Source: Methylotuvimicrobium buryatense 5G (GTDB lineage: Bacteria; Pseudomonadota; Gammaproteobacteria; Methylococcales; Methylomonadaceae). From it: a stretch of DNA of 64,000 nt. Of the stretch, positions 8,318-17,092 are shown piece by piece (position 1 is the stretch's first letter; every line of letters starts with the position of its first letter). The position numbers and the translations under genes were made by a program. Under the pieces are notes generated by a model. It saw only the letters and a list, made by a program, of their open reading frames with translations. It had not been told where the DNA came from and made no database searches. The DNA lies in contig NZ_KB455575.1 in the NCBI RefSeq assembly GCF_000341735.1, forward strand, positions 4,784,264-4,848,263, given 5' to 3'.

Positions 8318-9212
8318 CCAGCAAATTATGATTTTCGCGCTGGCCGTCGCATTACTGGCCGGTGCATTGCTCATCTATTCGCGTAGTCAAAAGGAAGCAC
8401 TCGTCGAGAAAGTGGGGCGGCGCATGGCCGAAGCCTCCGGAATGGAGGCGAAAGTGCTGTTGCCCCAGGAAAGCCGGCGCTTGCCATGGCTCGATCGCCT
8501 GTTTTGGCGAGCAGGAATGGAAGTTAAGCCTCGGCAGTTTGTTTCGGGTATCTTGTGTTTGTTGTTGATGGCTATCCTGACAGGCTTAGCGAAAGGTCTA
8601 GCGTTCGGCTTGGCGGTACCCTTGGCCGTTGTGGCGGTCGTCTATCTGTGGCTGGTATATAAAGCAAAAAAACGCATCCGGTTGATCTTGATGCAACTGC
8701 CTTTGTTTCTCGATCAAGTGCTTCGAGGGCTCGGCACCGGCCGAAGCATGGAAGGCTCGTTACGGCTGGCCGCCGAGGAAACGCCCGATCCGCTCAAGAG
8801 CATTATCGGCCGTATATTCCGCGCCAACGAATTGGGTGTCGATTTGGGCGAGGCGATTCAGGAAACCGCCAATCTGTACCGGATCGACGAGCTGTATCTA
8901 CTGGCCTTGGCGATTAGGATCAATCGCAGTTACGGCAGCAGTGTGCGGGATTTGCTGCAAAGCGTGGCCAACATGATCAACGAACGCGAGGCGGTGCGGC
9001 GGGAGTTGCGGTCGTTGACCGGCGAAACCCGGGTAACCGCCTGGGTGCTGGGTTTGATGCCGCCGGGCATGGCCGCCTATATCATGATCATGAATCCGAA
9101 GTACTTGGAAACTATGTGGCAGGACCCGTCCGGGAAAATCATGCTGATCGTGGCGACGGGCATGCAAATAGCCGGAGCCGTTATCTTATGGCGTATGATT
9201 AAAAGCATATAG
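8310..9212 (+). CDS. tadB: Tad pilus inner-membrane platform protein TadB
   Basis: A 300-residue type II secretion F-family protein with an N-terminal membrane helix, a central pair of helices (about 75-115), a cytoplasmic T2SF domain containing LDQVLRGLGTGRSMEGSLRLA, and C-terminal helices. With TadC it forms the platform beneath the pilus. The start is a TTG at 8310, chosen because GGGAGGAGG lies just upstream inside the cpaF end. The ATG at 8328 is a possible alternative but lacks such a site. Confidence 0.9.
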   Translation: MLSQQIMIFALAVALLAGALLIYSRSQKEALVEKVGRRMAEASGMEAKVLLPQESRRLPWLDRLFWRAGMEVKPRQFVSGILCLLLMAILTGLAKGLAFGLAVPLAVVAVVYLWLVYKAKKRIRLILMQLPLFLDQVLRGLGTGRSMEGSLRLAAEETPDPLKSIIGRIFRANELGVDLGEAIQETANLYRIDELYLLALAIRINRSYGSSVRDLLQSVANMINEREAVRRELRSLTGETRVTAWVLGLMPPGMAAYIMIMNPKYLETMWQDPSGKIMLIVATGMQIAGAVILWRMIKSI

Positions 9213-9223
9213 GAATCCTCGTT

Positions 9224-10156
9224 ATGGCACTGTGGATGTATCTATCGATGGCTTTGCTGCTGGCGTTGTCGGGCGTGTTGCTGCTGTGGGCGGCAAATCG
9301 TTCCGGCAACGCATCGCCGGCTACGCAACGCCGGTTTAATGAATTGCTCAAGGCAGGAGTGCGTTCGGGAAGCTCCGAAGAAGGCTGGATAATGGCGTCG
9401 GCGGAACGCATGGGCGGTAAAACGCTGGGCAAAATATTCGTCGGATCGGACCAGGAAGAAATGACTCGGCTCTTGAAACAGGCCGGTTGGCACGCGCCGC
9501 GCAAACGCCTGGTGTTTTGGTCGGCAACCTGGTTAACACCGTTGGTCATGTTACTGCTTGCCGTGATTGTCGATGTCGTCGATGGTGACCTGGAAGGGCA
9601 GCAAAAAATGGCGTTGGTGTTCGTCGCCTTTGTGTTGGGCTTTCTCGCGCCGCGTTATCTCTTGCGCTACCGCGCCGCCGCGCGCCGTAATGCGTTGGCC
9701 CGGGAAATGCCTACCGCGATTTATTTATTGCGCATGCTGTTCGATGCGGGGCTTTCTACCGAACATACCATACGCGTGATGCACGAAGAAGGGCGGATTT
9801 TGATGCCCAATCTTTCGGAAGAATTAGTTGGTGTGCTGCAGCGCTTCGACGCCGGACACGATAGGGCCGAAGCCCTGAGCGAGATGGCCGCGCCGCTCGA
9901 GGTGAACGAGTTGAGCGATACGGTTGCGATCATCAAGCAAGTGACACGGTATGGCGGTAATATCCGCGAGTCGTTGGCAAACTTTGCGCAATTGATCGAA
10001 GAGCGTCAACAATCGGCGATGCGCGAATATGTCAATCGCTTGTCCGCTAAAATGTCGATCGTGATGATGATTTTTCTTTTTCCGGCCTTGCTGATTTTTC
10101 TGGCCGGGCCGGGATTTTTGGCTTTAGCGAGGGGGTTGATGAATGTTGCCGGGTGA
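9224..10156 (+). CDS. tadC: Tad pilus inner-membrane platform protein TadC
   Basis: A 310-residue T2SF-domain membrane protein, paralogous to TadB, with helices near residues 5-25, 105-145 and at the C-terminus (IVMMIFLFPALLIFLAGPGFL). The cytoplasmic domain contains AREMPTAIYLLRMLFDAGLSTEHTI, typical of the F family. It follows tadB by 11 bases and overlaps tadD by 14 bases, so the tadABCD-like block is one translational unit. Confidence 0.9.
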   Translation: MALWMYLSMALLLALSGVLLLWAANRSGNASPATQRRFNELLKAGVRSGSSEEGWIMASAERMGGKTLGKIFVGSDQEEMTRLLKQAGWHAPRKRLVFWSATWLTPLVMLLLAVIVDVVDGDLEGQQKMALVFVAFVLGFLAPRYLLRYRAAARRNALAREMPTAIYLLRMLFDAGLSTEHTIRVMHEEGRILMPNLSEELVGVLQRFDAGHDRAEALSEMAAPLEVNELSDTVAIIKQVTRYGGNIRESLANFAQLIEERQQSAMREYVNRLSAKMSIVMMIFLFPALLIFLAGPGFLALARGLMNVAG

Positions 10157-10859
10157 ACGTGTGCGCGTTGGCGTCTTGCTGAGTATTGTCGGAGCGGTGA
10201 TGACCGGCTGCGGACTGTTGCCGCCCAAAGACGGTATCGACAGGGATCGGAATGATCAGGCTCAGGTTCTTGCGAGATCTTGCGGAGACGATCCCAAACC
10301 GGAGCAAAACGTCAAACTCGATTTGATCCGCCAGCTCATGGATGGCGGAAAACTTTACGCGGCATTGGCGCACTTGGACGAAACGCACTCGTCCTCGTTG
10401 CAGGCTGCTTACTTGCGTGCGGAAATTTTGCGCAGGACGGATCACGCGGACAAGGCCGAAACGTTTTACCGTAAGTTACTGAAAAGTTGCTTGGCGGGCA
10501 GGGGTTATCACGGGCTAGGGCTGATCGCCGGTAGAAAACAACGTATTAATGAGGCTATTTATTATTTACAAAAAGCCGCTGATGAATTGCCGGTCGATTT
10601 ACGCGTACGCAACGATTTAGGTTATGCCTTGCTGCTGGGCGGCCGCTTCGATTCGGCTCGCGAAGAGTTTTTGACGGTTCTGGAGCTCGATGGCGGCGAT
10701 CGTTTAGCCGCCAGTAACATGATCTTGCTGCTGTCGATGATGGGCAAGGAGCAGGAGTTACGGGTTTTTTCCGAGCATTTGCGCATGGACGCGGAAACGG
10801 TTGCACAGTTGCAGCTGCAAGCCGAGGGAATTAAGGCGTCTATGGAAGGTGAAAGGTGA
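10143..10859 (+). CDS. tadD: TadD-like TPR lipoprotein
   Basis: A 238-residue protein with an N-terminal hydrophobic segment ending in AVMTGC, a plausible lipobox (Cys about residue 23), and tetratricopeptide repeats (for example [30 protein letters not shown] at about 150-180). TadD-type proteins are thought to help secretin assembly. The stop codon TGA (10857-10859) lies in the second unit of a heptanucleotide array, so the last residues (GER) are encoded by the repeat and the original C-terminus may have been altered. Confidence 0.85.
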   Translation: MLPGERVRVGVLLSIVGAVMTGCGLLPPKDGIDRDRNDQAQVLARSCGDDPKPEQNVKLDLIRQLMDGGKLYAALAHLDETHSSSLQAAYLRAEILRRTDHADKAETFYRKLLKSCLAGRGYHGLGLIAGRKQRINEAIYYLQKAADELPVDLRVRNDLGYALLLGGRFDSAREEFLTVLELDGGDRLAASNMILLLSMMGKEQELRVFSEHLRMDAETVAQLQLQAEGIKASMEGER

Positions 10860-11113
10860 AAGGTGAAAGGTGAAAGGGGAAAGGGGAAAGGGGAAAGGGG
10901 AAAGAGGAAAGGGGAAAGAGGAAAGAGGAAAGGGGAAAGAGGAAAGAGGAAAGGGGAAAGAGGAAAGAGGAAAGAGGAAAGAGGAAAGAGGAAAGAGGAA
11001 AGGGGAAAGGGGAAAGGGGAAAGAGGAAAGAGGAAAGAGGAAAGAGGAAAGAGGAAAGAGGAAAGAGGAAAGAGGAAAGAGGAAAGAGGAAAGAGGAAAG
11101 AGGCAAGAGGCAA
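10848..11113 (+). repeat. Heptanucleotide tandem array K1 at the 3' end of tadD
   Basis: About 38 consecutive 7-base units drifting from GGTGAAA through GGGGAAA to GAGGAAA and finally GAGGCAA. The array starts inside the tadD coding end and supplies its stop codon. Unit variants are clustered, as expected from slippage or unequal exchange. It produces spurious lysine/arginine/glutamate-rich ORFs on one strand and proline/serine/phenylalanine-rich ones on the other. Confidence 0.95.
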
Positions 11114-11716
11114 GCGCGCCAAGATTTTTCGCGAAAGCTGAAATGGGGTCCGTCCGATTTCAGCAGCGAAAAATGACTTGGCGATTATTGCCTTCGGCGG
11201 CCCCGATTCGCCCTGCGTCCGTGCCACTACGCCACATCATCGTAAACTCGATGCGGCTCCGTAGCACTCCCACAAATGGCTTTACGCCGTGTCGCGATGC
11301 CTTGTATTTTGCCTCCGCCTGCGCTATTCGCGCAGACTCCGGCAAAACACCCGGCGCTACGGCTATCGGGGACTAAAAATCTTCACTTCGCTAGCGCTCC
11401 GTTTCCAAGATTTTCAGCGAAAGAGGAAAGAGGAAAGAGGAAAGAGACTTGGCAGGACAGGGTTTGTAACCCCGTCCTAAACGTTTCGACCGTGGCCAAA
11501 GCAAATAGAACGTATGGGGCGGATTGAATAACCCGCCCCGGTGTCGGTGAAGCCCCCTTGTGGGAGCGACGCCTTCGTCGCGATTTCGAAGCCGGGTGCG
11601 TTAGGTAGCAATAAAGGGTATCGAGGTCGCATTAGCTAAGATAGCAAGGGTAAGTATTCAGATCCCGTTGGCAAATAACGGTAATTCAGGTGTACTTGAT
11701 GGCCTCCCCCTTAAAA

Positions 11717-12033
11717 AAGGCTATGTTCGCGTTAGCAGTTGAAACGATTCTCTTTCCTACTAAATAAACCACTTAGGAAATAGTCAATGATTGCTTTCCA
11801 ATACACTGAGCGTGGAAGAGGGTACGATTACTCGCTTGACAGGACGCCGTGAATACGTCCATGTAGGCTTGACGGCAGCTATCCCTGCTGCCGACACCTG
11901 TCAATCGAGCAACCGTACCCTCCTTTCAGCCATTGGCGCGATATTGAAAAAAAAAGTTATTCAGAGTTGAATCCTTGGGGTTCATGTTGGCTTTAAGTTC
12001 AAAAGTATCAACTATTAACGCGAACATAGCCTT
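11717..12033. mobile_element. Element L: 26-bp inverted repeats enclosing a family B repeat
   Basis: The arms 11717-11742 and 12008-12033 are inverted repeats matching at 24 of 26 positions (outer ends AAGGCTATGTTCGCGTTA). Between them lies family B element B1. The arrangement looks like a non-autonomous element into which a second repeat has inserted, but no target duplication is obvious. Confidence 0.55.
11818..11932. repeat. Family B miniature element, copy B1
   Basis: An imperfect palindrome of about 115 bp with ends GAGGGTACGATTACTCGC and the complementary GCAACCGTACCCTC. The inner arms are TTGACAGG/CCTGTCAA and the centre carries the shared core ACGCCGTGAATACGTCCATG followed by GGCAGC...GCTGCC. 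A degenerate fragment of the same family lies at about 12470-12521. Confidence 0.75.
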
Positions 12034-12140
12034 AAAAAAAGGGGACTGAATATTTACTGGCAAGGCGGTAATTACGATTTTTAGGACTCCTACGCTGGCG
12101 CGGTGGGACCGAGAGAAACTCAGATTATTAAAAGGGGGGA

Positions 12141-12422
12141 ATGATGTCCATTAATTCGATCGCTGCGGGCTTGTCGCTGATATTTTTGTTTAACGCCGGC
12201 AGTGCACTTGCCGAATCTCCGAAGGAGCGTACGCTCGGAGAGGATACCCGGCGCTGGCTGGAACTGCAACGGAGCGGAAGCGTGGCTTCTTCGACGCGGC
12301 AGACGGTTTCGGGGCCGGTCGCGCACGAGATTCATAAGCGCTATGTCGAAAGCTTCACGCATACAATTCCCGAGTATTTCAAAATGAATCAAGACGGCAT
12401 AAGCAGCGGTACTTCGAACTAA
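12141..12422 (+). CDS. DUF3613 domain protein of the Tad locus
   Basis: A 93-residue exported protein with a signal peptide (residues about 1-24, ending GSALAES). The mature part LGEDTRRWLELQRSG ... AHEIHKRYVESFTHTIPEYF matches the DUF3613 pattern I associate with tad loci of beta- and gammaproteobacteria. The function is unknown. Its position between tadD and the tadG-like gene supports a periplasmic role in Flp pilus assembly. ATG codons at 12141 and 12144 are both possible; AAGGGGGG precedes them. Confidence 0.75.
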   Translation: MMSINSIAAGLSLIFLFNAGSALAESPKERTLGEDTRRWLELQRSGSVASSTRQTVSGPVAHEIHKRYVESFTHTIPEYFKMNQDGISSGTSN

Positions 12423-12605
12423 CGATCATGAAGATGCTGTCATCACCCCGGATAATGAAAATGCTCAGGGTGGCGGGTCCGGTTACTCGCCAGACACCTG
12501 TCTCGCGAGCAACCGCACCCTTCTCGGAACCGACATTGTTTTTCATATCGAAAATTTAGATAAAGAGTCCCAATCTACGAACTTTCACAGTAATATTCGG
12601 CGCGA

Positions 12606-14402
12606 ATGCCGTTGGAGCAAGAGTTGAGCAGTAACGCCATGCATTCGTTAAACAAACCTTGGGAAAGCCCCAGCCGCTGCGCACGATCGCTCGCTCGGCA
12701 ACGAGGCGCCTTGGGTATTCTGGGTGCGATGGTATTGCTGCTGTCGATCTTGTTTACCGCGCTGGCGGTCGATACCGGGCGCTTGATGATGGAGCAGCGG
12801 CGCTTGCAGACCATAGCCGACATGGCGGCCTTGGATGCCTCCTCGCAATCCGGTTGGTGCGGCGACGGCAGTTTATCGACTGCGGAAGCGGCCGCGCAGG
12901 CCAGCGCGGCGCGTAATAATCATCCGGTGGCTGGCGACAGAACGTTAGTGGTTTTACTGGGTAATATTTCGCTGGGCGCGGGCGGCGTCAGGAATTTCGT
13001 GGCGGATAATCCGTCCACGGCGACGGCGGTGCGGGTGACTGCCGGCAATACCGTGCCGGCGAGTCTGTTCGCCGGCGGAATACTAGGCCGAGAGGCGACC
13101 TTACAAGCGACCGCGGTCGCGGAGCGCCGGGCATTGGCGGGGTTTTCCCTCGGCAGCGGATTGTTGTCGGTGAATAGTGAGAAATCGACGGTTCTCAATG
13201 CGTTACTTGGAGGGATTCTGGGATCTTCACTGGATCTGAGCGCAGTTTCTTATGAAAGCATCGCGAGTACTAATATTTCTCTTCTGAGTTTGGTGCAAGC
13301 GGCGGCCGGGGTTGGCACCGTCAATGAATTGTTGAAAGCGCCGGTATCTGTGGGCGATTTGCTGCAAATTTACGCGAATGCGGTGAGTGCTTCCGATGTC
13401 GCGGATGTGGAGGTGGCGGCGGCGATGCAGACATTGGCAAGTACTGCTATTTCCAATGCCGAACTGACTTTGGGAGACGTCTTGGCCGTGACCGCGCCGA
13501 ATGTGGAGGAGGCTGCTTCGGCCGAGGTCAATTTGCTCGATCTGATTACCTCGACGGCCTTGATCGCCAATGGTAATAGTGCGCTAACGCTGCCGCTAAA
13601 TTTCGGATTACCGGGAGGGCTTACGGTAAGCACCGTGCTGAATGTGATAGAGCCGCCGCAACTCGCCATCGGCCCGCCTGGAATGGATGTAGACGGCAAT
13701 TGCCGCACCGAGGCGAAAACCGCGCAAGTCAGGCTGGGCTTAACGGCTCAGGGCTCGTTAGTCAAAAGCGTCGTGGGCGGATTGCTGGGTGAAGGGTTGC
13801 TGGGTAGTTTGTTGAACGGGTTGTTCAGTCTTTTGGGTGCGTTGTTGGGCTCGTCGGATTTGATCGATGTCGATGTTCTGATCAATTTAGCGGTCGAAAT
13901 TGCCCAAGGCCGCGCCTGTCTGGAAAGCATTCAATGCATCGGGCTGGATAGCCCGAAGTCGCTGGTGACTATCGGCGTCGAGAAAGGCATTGCCAACCTC
14001 GATCTCGATGTTCTTGTGACGCTTAACCTAAAAGTGGTTAGGTTATTATTGTTCCCCAGTTATGAAGATATTCAGGTGCCGCTGAGTCTGTCATTAAATT
14101 TGAGCGATGCGATAGAGGAAAGTTTGCAATTTGAAGTCGGCCCCGGCGACCTGCCGCAGACTCAGCGGGCCGATAGCAATGTGGGACAAAGCTTGGCCAA
14201 TGCGCTCGAAGACGAAAACTTGGTAAACGTTGCCGGTGTCGATCTGAACTCTTTAGGCATTGCCGCAGGTTTAGTTCGTATCATTTTGGCGGCCGTTGCG
14301 CCTGTGTTGGATGCACTGTTGAGTGTATTGGGGGTTGAGATCGGTTATGCGGATGTTAAGCTGATTGATCTGGATTCAGGCCGGCCTGACTTGTTGATAT
14401 GA
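12606..14402 (+). CDS. tadG: TadG-like Flp pilus-associated protein
   Basis: This 598-residue protein has an N-terminal segment ARQRGALGILGAMVLLLSILFTALAVDTGRL that resembles the TadE/TadG prepilin-like anchor, followed by LQTIADMAALDAS, the conserved start of the TadG extracellular region. The rest is a long, hydrophobic, leucine/valine/alanine- and asparagine-rich domain without recognisable motifs except Cys residues (CGDG, GNCR, ACLESIQC). Members of this group are surface or periplasmic components of Tad pili. An ATG at 12639 is an alternative start; neither has a strong ribosome binding site. Confidence 0.8.
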   Translation: MPLEQELSSNAMHSLNKPWESPSRCARSLARQRGALGILGAMVLLLSILFTALAVDTGRLMMEQRRLQTIADMAALDASSQSGWCGDGSLSTAEAAAQASAARNNHPVAGDRTLVVLLGNISLGAGGVRNFVADNPSTATAVRVTAGNTVPASLFAGGILGREATLQATAVAERRALAGFSLGSGLLSVNSEKSTVLNALLGGILGSSLDLSAVSYESIASTNISLLSLVQAAAGVGTVNELLKAPVSVGDLLQIYANAVSASDVADVEVAAAMQTLASTAISNAELTLGDVLAVTAPNVEEAASAEVNLLDLITSTALIANGNSALTLPLNFGLPGGLTVSTVLNVIEPPQLAIGPPGMDVDGNCRTEAKTAQVRLGLTAQGSLVKSVVGGLLGEGLLGSLLNGLFSLLGALLGSSDLIDVDVLINLAVEIAQGRACLESIQCIGLDSPKSLVTIGVEKGIANLDLDVLVTLNLKVVRLLLFPSYEDIQVPLSLSLNLSDAIEESLQFEVGPGDLPQTQRADSNVGQSLANALEDENLVNVAGVDLNSLGIAAGLVRIILAAVAPVLDALLSVLGVEIGYADVKLIDLDSGRPDLLI

Positions 14403-14825
14403 ATTTTTTCCAGTTTCTACGGAAGATTGGGGGTGCCTTCGTGCTATGCAGGACGGGTTGAATAACCATACGCATCAAGCTAAACGCTACTCCCCGCCGC
14501 AGCTAAATCGCTATTGGCCGTACCTGCGCTTCAAACAAAGCGATGGGTTTCCGCTTCGCTACTACCCATCCTACAGAGTCACTGCCATTAAGTTAAGCCG
14601 TTCGTGGTGAGCCTGTCGAACCATGGACGGCTTAACTTATCGATCCAGGATTTTTCCATTCACCCTTCGACAGGCTCAGGGCGAACGGAAAAATCCTTAA
14701 CTTAATGGCAGTGATCCTACAGAGTCGGAAGTTTAATGTAGGATGGGTAGAGCGGAGCGAAACCCATCATGGAACGTCATGAGAGCCATTATAACAAATC
14801 GCGGGTTTGGTTAATGGCTGCGTTA
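14403..14825. other. Gap between tadG and the diguanylate cyclase gene
   Basis: The gap holds two GTAGGATGGGTAG...AAACCCATC palindromes (about 14543-14572 and 14734-14772). The first is interrupted near its end by the family F element (14580-14713) and its 12-bp target duplication. The tadG and diguanylate cyclase genes converge here. No convincing intrinsic terminator is visible. Confidence 0.7.
14580..14713. mobile_element. Family F miniature element, copy F1 (134 bp, 12-bp target duplication)
   Basis: The element is exactly 134 bp with 18-bp terminal inverted repeats (CACTGCCATTAAGTTAAG). It is flanked by direct repeats ATCCTACAGAGT at 14568-14579 and 14714-14725. It carries two further inner palindromes (GCCGT...ACGGC and TTCGACAGGCTCAGG-type). 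It differs from copy F2 at 19243 at a single base, which indicates recent movement. Confidence 0.92.
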
Positions 14826-15947
14826 TTACAACTCCGCCGTTTCAGGATCGTCTAGTTTCGGGTCATACCAGGTGACCCTGTTGCGTCCACTTTCTTTAGA
14901 GCGGTATAGAGCTTTGTCGGCTAGTTTTACCAAGTCTTCGGCCTTCATGTCTTCCCTCGCAAATGTTGTAAAACCTCCGAGGCTAATCGTGACATGGCCT
15001 AGCGTCGATTGTTCGTGAGCAATTTCGAGATCCTCGACGGCCTGACGCATCCGCTCGCCGACCGCATAGGCATCGTCACGCGCCGTTTTACTGAGCAGTA
15101 CGACAAATTCTTCTCCGCCATAACGTGCTACCAGGTCGATGGCGCGCTTAACCGACTCGGCGAGCGCCCCCGCGACTTGCTCCAAACAGTCGTCTCCTTC
15201 TTGATGGCCGTAGTGGTCGTTGAATTTTTTGAAAAAATCGATATCCATAATGATCAAGGAAATCGGGGTCCCGTATCTAAGTGCGTGCGCCCATTCTTGT
15301 TGTAGAACGAAATCGAAGCGACGTCGATTCGCAAGGCCTGTCAATTTGTCTTGTCCGGCTTCGTTTTCCAAACCGAAGCGGGAAAGCAGGCCATCCATTA
15401 AATCGGAATGCAGTCGATAAGCGGAATAAAAGAGGCTGCCGCCCAGTATCAATACAGCGGGAATCGAGCTTAAGCCGGGCTCGTTGTCCATTACGATTAA
15501 AATACCAATTAATGGTAGCAAGATTCCGAATAAGAATGCCGCATAGACCGACGGCAAGGTGCTAAGCCTAGGCATTGCCGCAGCGGCGACAGCGCTCAGC
15601 ATCATGAAGACGAATAAGCGGGTGTCTAACGATAGCAAGGGAAATAGGAGCGCGCTGACGCCAAGGCTTAATCCGGCAATGCCGGCCGCGACAATGTCGG
15701 GCACGATCGTGTCGCCCTTAATGGTATCGTCGGGAATATGGCGGAGCGCCTGGGTGCTTCTATACCAATGCCAAAAGCCGGCAAGCAAGGCAATAGCAAG
15801 CCAAGCCCCCCATATCGATAAGGGAAGTTCGAACCATAAGTATGCTGCAATAAGGCCGGTATGTGCACAGTGAACGGCAAGATCTCTTGTTGAATGCCGA
15901 TAGAGATGCCGGATCAATTGTGTGGAAAGTCGATGAGGGTCGATCAA
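14826..15947 (-). CDS. Membrane diguanylate cyclase (GGDEF domain)
   Basis: A 373-residue protein with about six N-terminal membrane helices (residues about 25-195) and a C-terminal GGDEF domain (about 205-365) that makes cyclic di-GMP from two GTP. The active-site motif is GGEEF, preceded by ARY. RAID lies five residues upstream of it, the usual inhibitory-site spacing (RxxD). It stands alone on the reverse strand between the Tad and flagellar loci, a reasonable place for a regulator of the sessile/motile switch, though no target is shown. Confidence 0.92.
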   Translation of the reverse strand: MIDPHRLSTQLIRHLYRHSTRDLAVHCAHTGLIAAYLWFELPLSIWGAWLAIALLAGFWHWYRSTQALRHIPDDTIKGDTIVPDIVAAGIAGLSLGVSALLFPLLSLDTRLFVFMMLSAVAAAAMPRLSTLPSVYAAFLFGILLPLIGILIVMDNEPGLSSIPAVLILGGSLFYSAYRLHSDLMDGLLSRFGLENEAGQDKLTGLANRRRFDFVLQQEWAHALRYGTPISLIIMDIDFFKKFNDHYGHQEGDDCLEQVAGALAESVKRAIDLVARYGGEEFVVLLSKTARDDAYAVGERMRQAVEDLEIAHEQSTLGHVTISLGGFTTFAREDMKAEDLVKLADKALYRSKESGRNRVTWYDPKLDDPETAEL

Positions 15948-16089
15948 GTTCGTTTATTCCGTCGTAAAGCCATAGCGTAAAAGCAATTTTCGGGTAAGTA
16001 TTCCGTCTCCCTCTTGGTAAAGGCGACTATTTAAATAAATTCCCCTCAATCCCCTTTTTTACAAGGGTGCGGTAAAAATCCAACTTGAT

Positions 16090-16249
16090 TATACCTTTCG
16101 CACTTCAAATTTCGGCAGTGCCCGAGGAGGCGTCGGGGTGTGCGACAAAGGCTTTGCCAGCATGGAGCTGGCATAGAGCCTACATGGACGTATTCACGGC
16201 GTCCTTTGGCGGACACCCCGGCGCCGAATTTTGATCTACTACGGGTATA
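16090..16249 (-). repeat. Family A miniature element, copy A4
   Basis: A full-length reverse copy beginning TATACCTTTCGCACTTC and ending GATCTACTACGGGTATA, with the complete inner stem and shared core. Flanking TA dinucleotides fit insertion at TA. Confidence 0.8.
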
Positions 16250-16602
16250 ATAAGGGGCTGAACCATTACATTTTTAGAGTCGTAGGTTAACCATAAAACG
16301 CATTAAAGGAAATTAGCAAATATTGTACTCCGTTTATGCCGAGCAAAGTTGAGGCATGAATCGGCTACAATAATTTCACCGGGTGGACGGATCTCCAAAA
16401 TACCGTTTATCTTTCGAATGATTTCAGGAAAACGGTGTTTGAAGCTTCGATTGATTATAAGGGGCGGTTGTTCGATAGACAGGTTTCGGCGGAAGGATTG
16501 ATTTTGATCTTGCAAAGCCTGCATTCACGATATCCTCGCTACTACATAGTTTGGACATTCGCTCGGCTAACGTTCGGTAAACGACAGTTCGAGACATAAC
16601 CC

Positions 16603-16901
16603 CAGCAATTCCCGGTTTGAGCAGTTTCGCCGATTTTAGGGTGTGGGGTATGCCTGTCGAGGAGCGCCGTAAACCCATCCATGGGGGCTTGGCGGCAGCT
16701 CGAACGCCAAGGATGGCGTGTAGTAGGGCACCAACAGTAGGCGCTTTAGGCGATGCAGGGCAGAAAAATGCTCCTGCATTTTCTGCATTCATTACATCCA
16801 TGTAACTCAGCAATTGCCGAGGAGCAAAAATCCGCCCTGCTGCCGACATCCTCGCCAAGCATACCCCACACCCTTTTTGATCTCCAAATTGGGAATTGCT
16901 G
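16603..16901 (+). mobile_element. Family C miniature element, copy C1, with 9-bp target duplication
   Basis: A 299-bp element with ends CAGCAATTCCCGGTTTGAGC and GGGAATTGCTG. It is flanked by direct repeats ACATAACCC at 16594-16602 and 16902-16910. The interior has the C version of the shared core (ACGCCGTAAACCCATCCATG class) and a GGCAGC...GCTGCC stem. The ends match the right end of the insertion sequence at 471-491. Confidence 0.9.
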
Positions 16902-17092
16902 ACATAACCCGGAGCGAATGCCGCAAGTCTGCTTTATACTGTAGAACAAAACAACGATTCGAAAAGTGGCTAAAATTTGTCACCGTTATCGTAACGCCTT
17001 TAAGGTAATTAGTTAAGGCAATGATCTATAAGTATAAGTTAATTATGGTTTGTTTGTTGCTAGTTGATGAATTGAGATAAAAGGTTAAATAT

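Larger units (their letters stand above)
10860..12140. other. Repeat-dominated gap between tadD and the DUF3613 gene
   Basis: After array K1 there is unassigned sequence with AAGATTTTTCGCGAAAG-like motifs at about 11120 and 11404, a short return of the heptamer (11419-11444), a double-hairpin repeat (11449-11540), a TGTGGGAGCGACGCC hairpin (11558-11588), part of repeat E (about 11605-11655), and a 317-bp inverted-repeat structure (11717-12033) that encloses family B element B1. No credible gene is seen. Confidence 0.65.
15948..17092. other. 1.1-kb gap before fliL filled with mobile repeats
   Basis: It contains family A element A4 (16090-16249), an unassigned stretch (about 16260-16590) with a short reverse ORF that I do not trust, and family C element C1 (16603-16901) with its duplication. 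The final 180 bases are AT-rich and should contain the fliL promoter. No sigma-54 GG/GC pair with correct spacing was found. fliL has only a weak ribosome binding site (AAAGG). Confidence 0.65.

Noticed and set aside
10863-11376. Forward and reverse ORFs across array K1 encoding [10 protein letters not shown]-like and [10 protein letters not shown]-like proteins
   Set aside because: They are pure translations of a 7-base tandem repeat, with no start signals and no conserved domain.
16303-16524. Reverse ORF of 73 codons in the gap before fliL
   Set aside because: No ribosome binding site, no recognisable domain, and it lies in a repeat-rich stretch. It could be a decayed gene fragment but this cannot be supported.
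16424-16858. Reverse ORF inside element C1, and similar ORFs at 39433-39633, 49496-49786, 62300-62653 and 3768-3962
   Set aside because: All are translations of family A or C repeats. The similar peptides (MDVFTASF, PHGWVYGVPRQ) come from the shared DNA core and appear in several frames and orientations.
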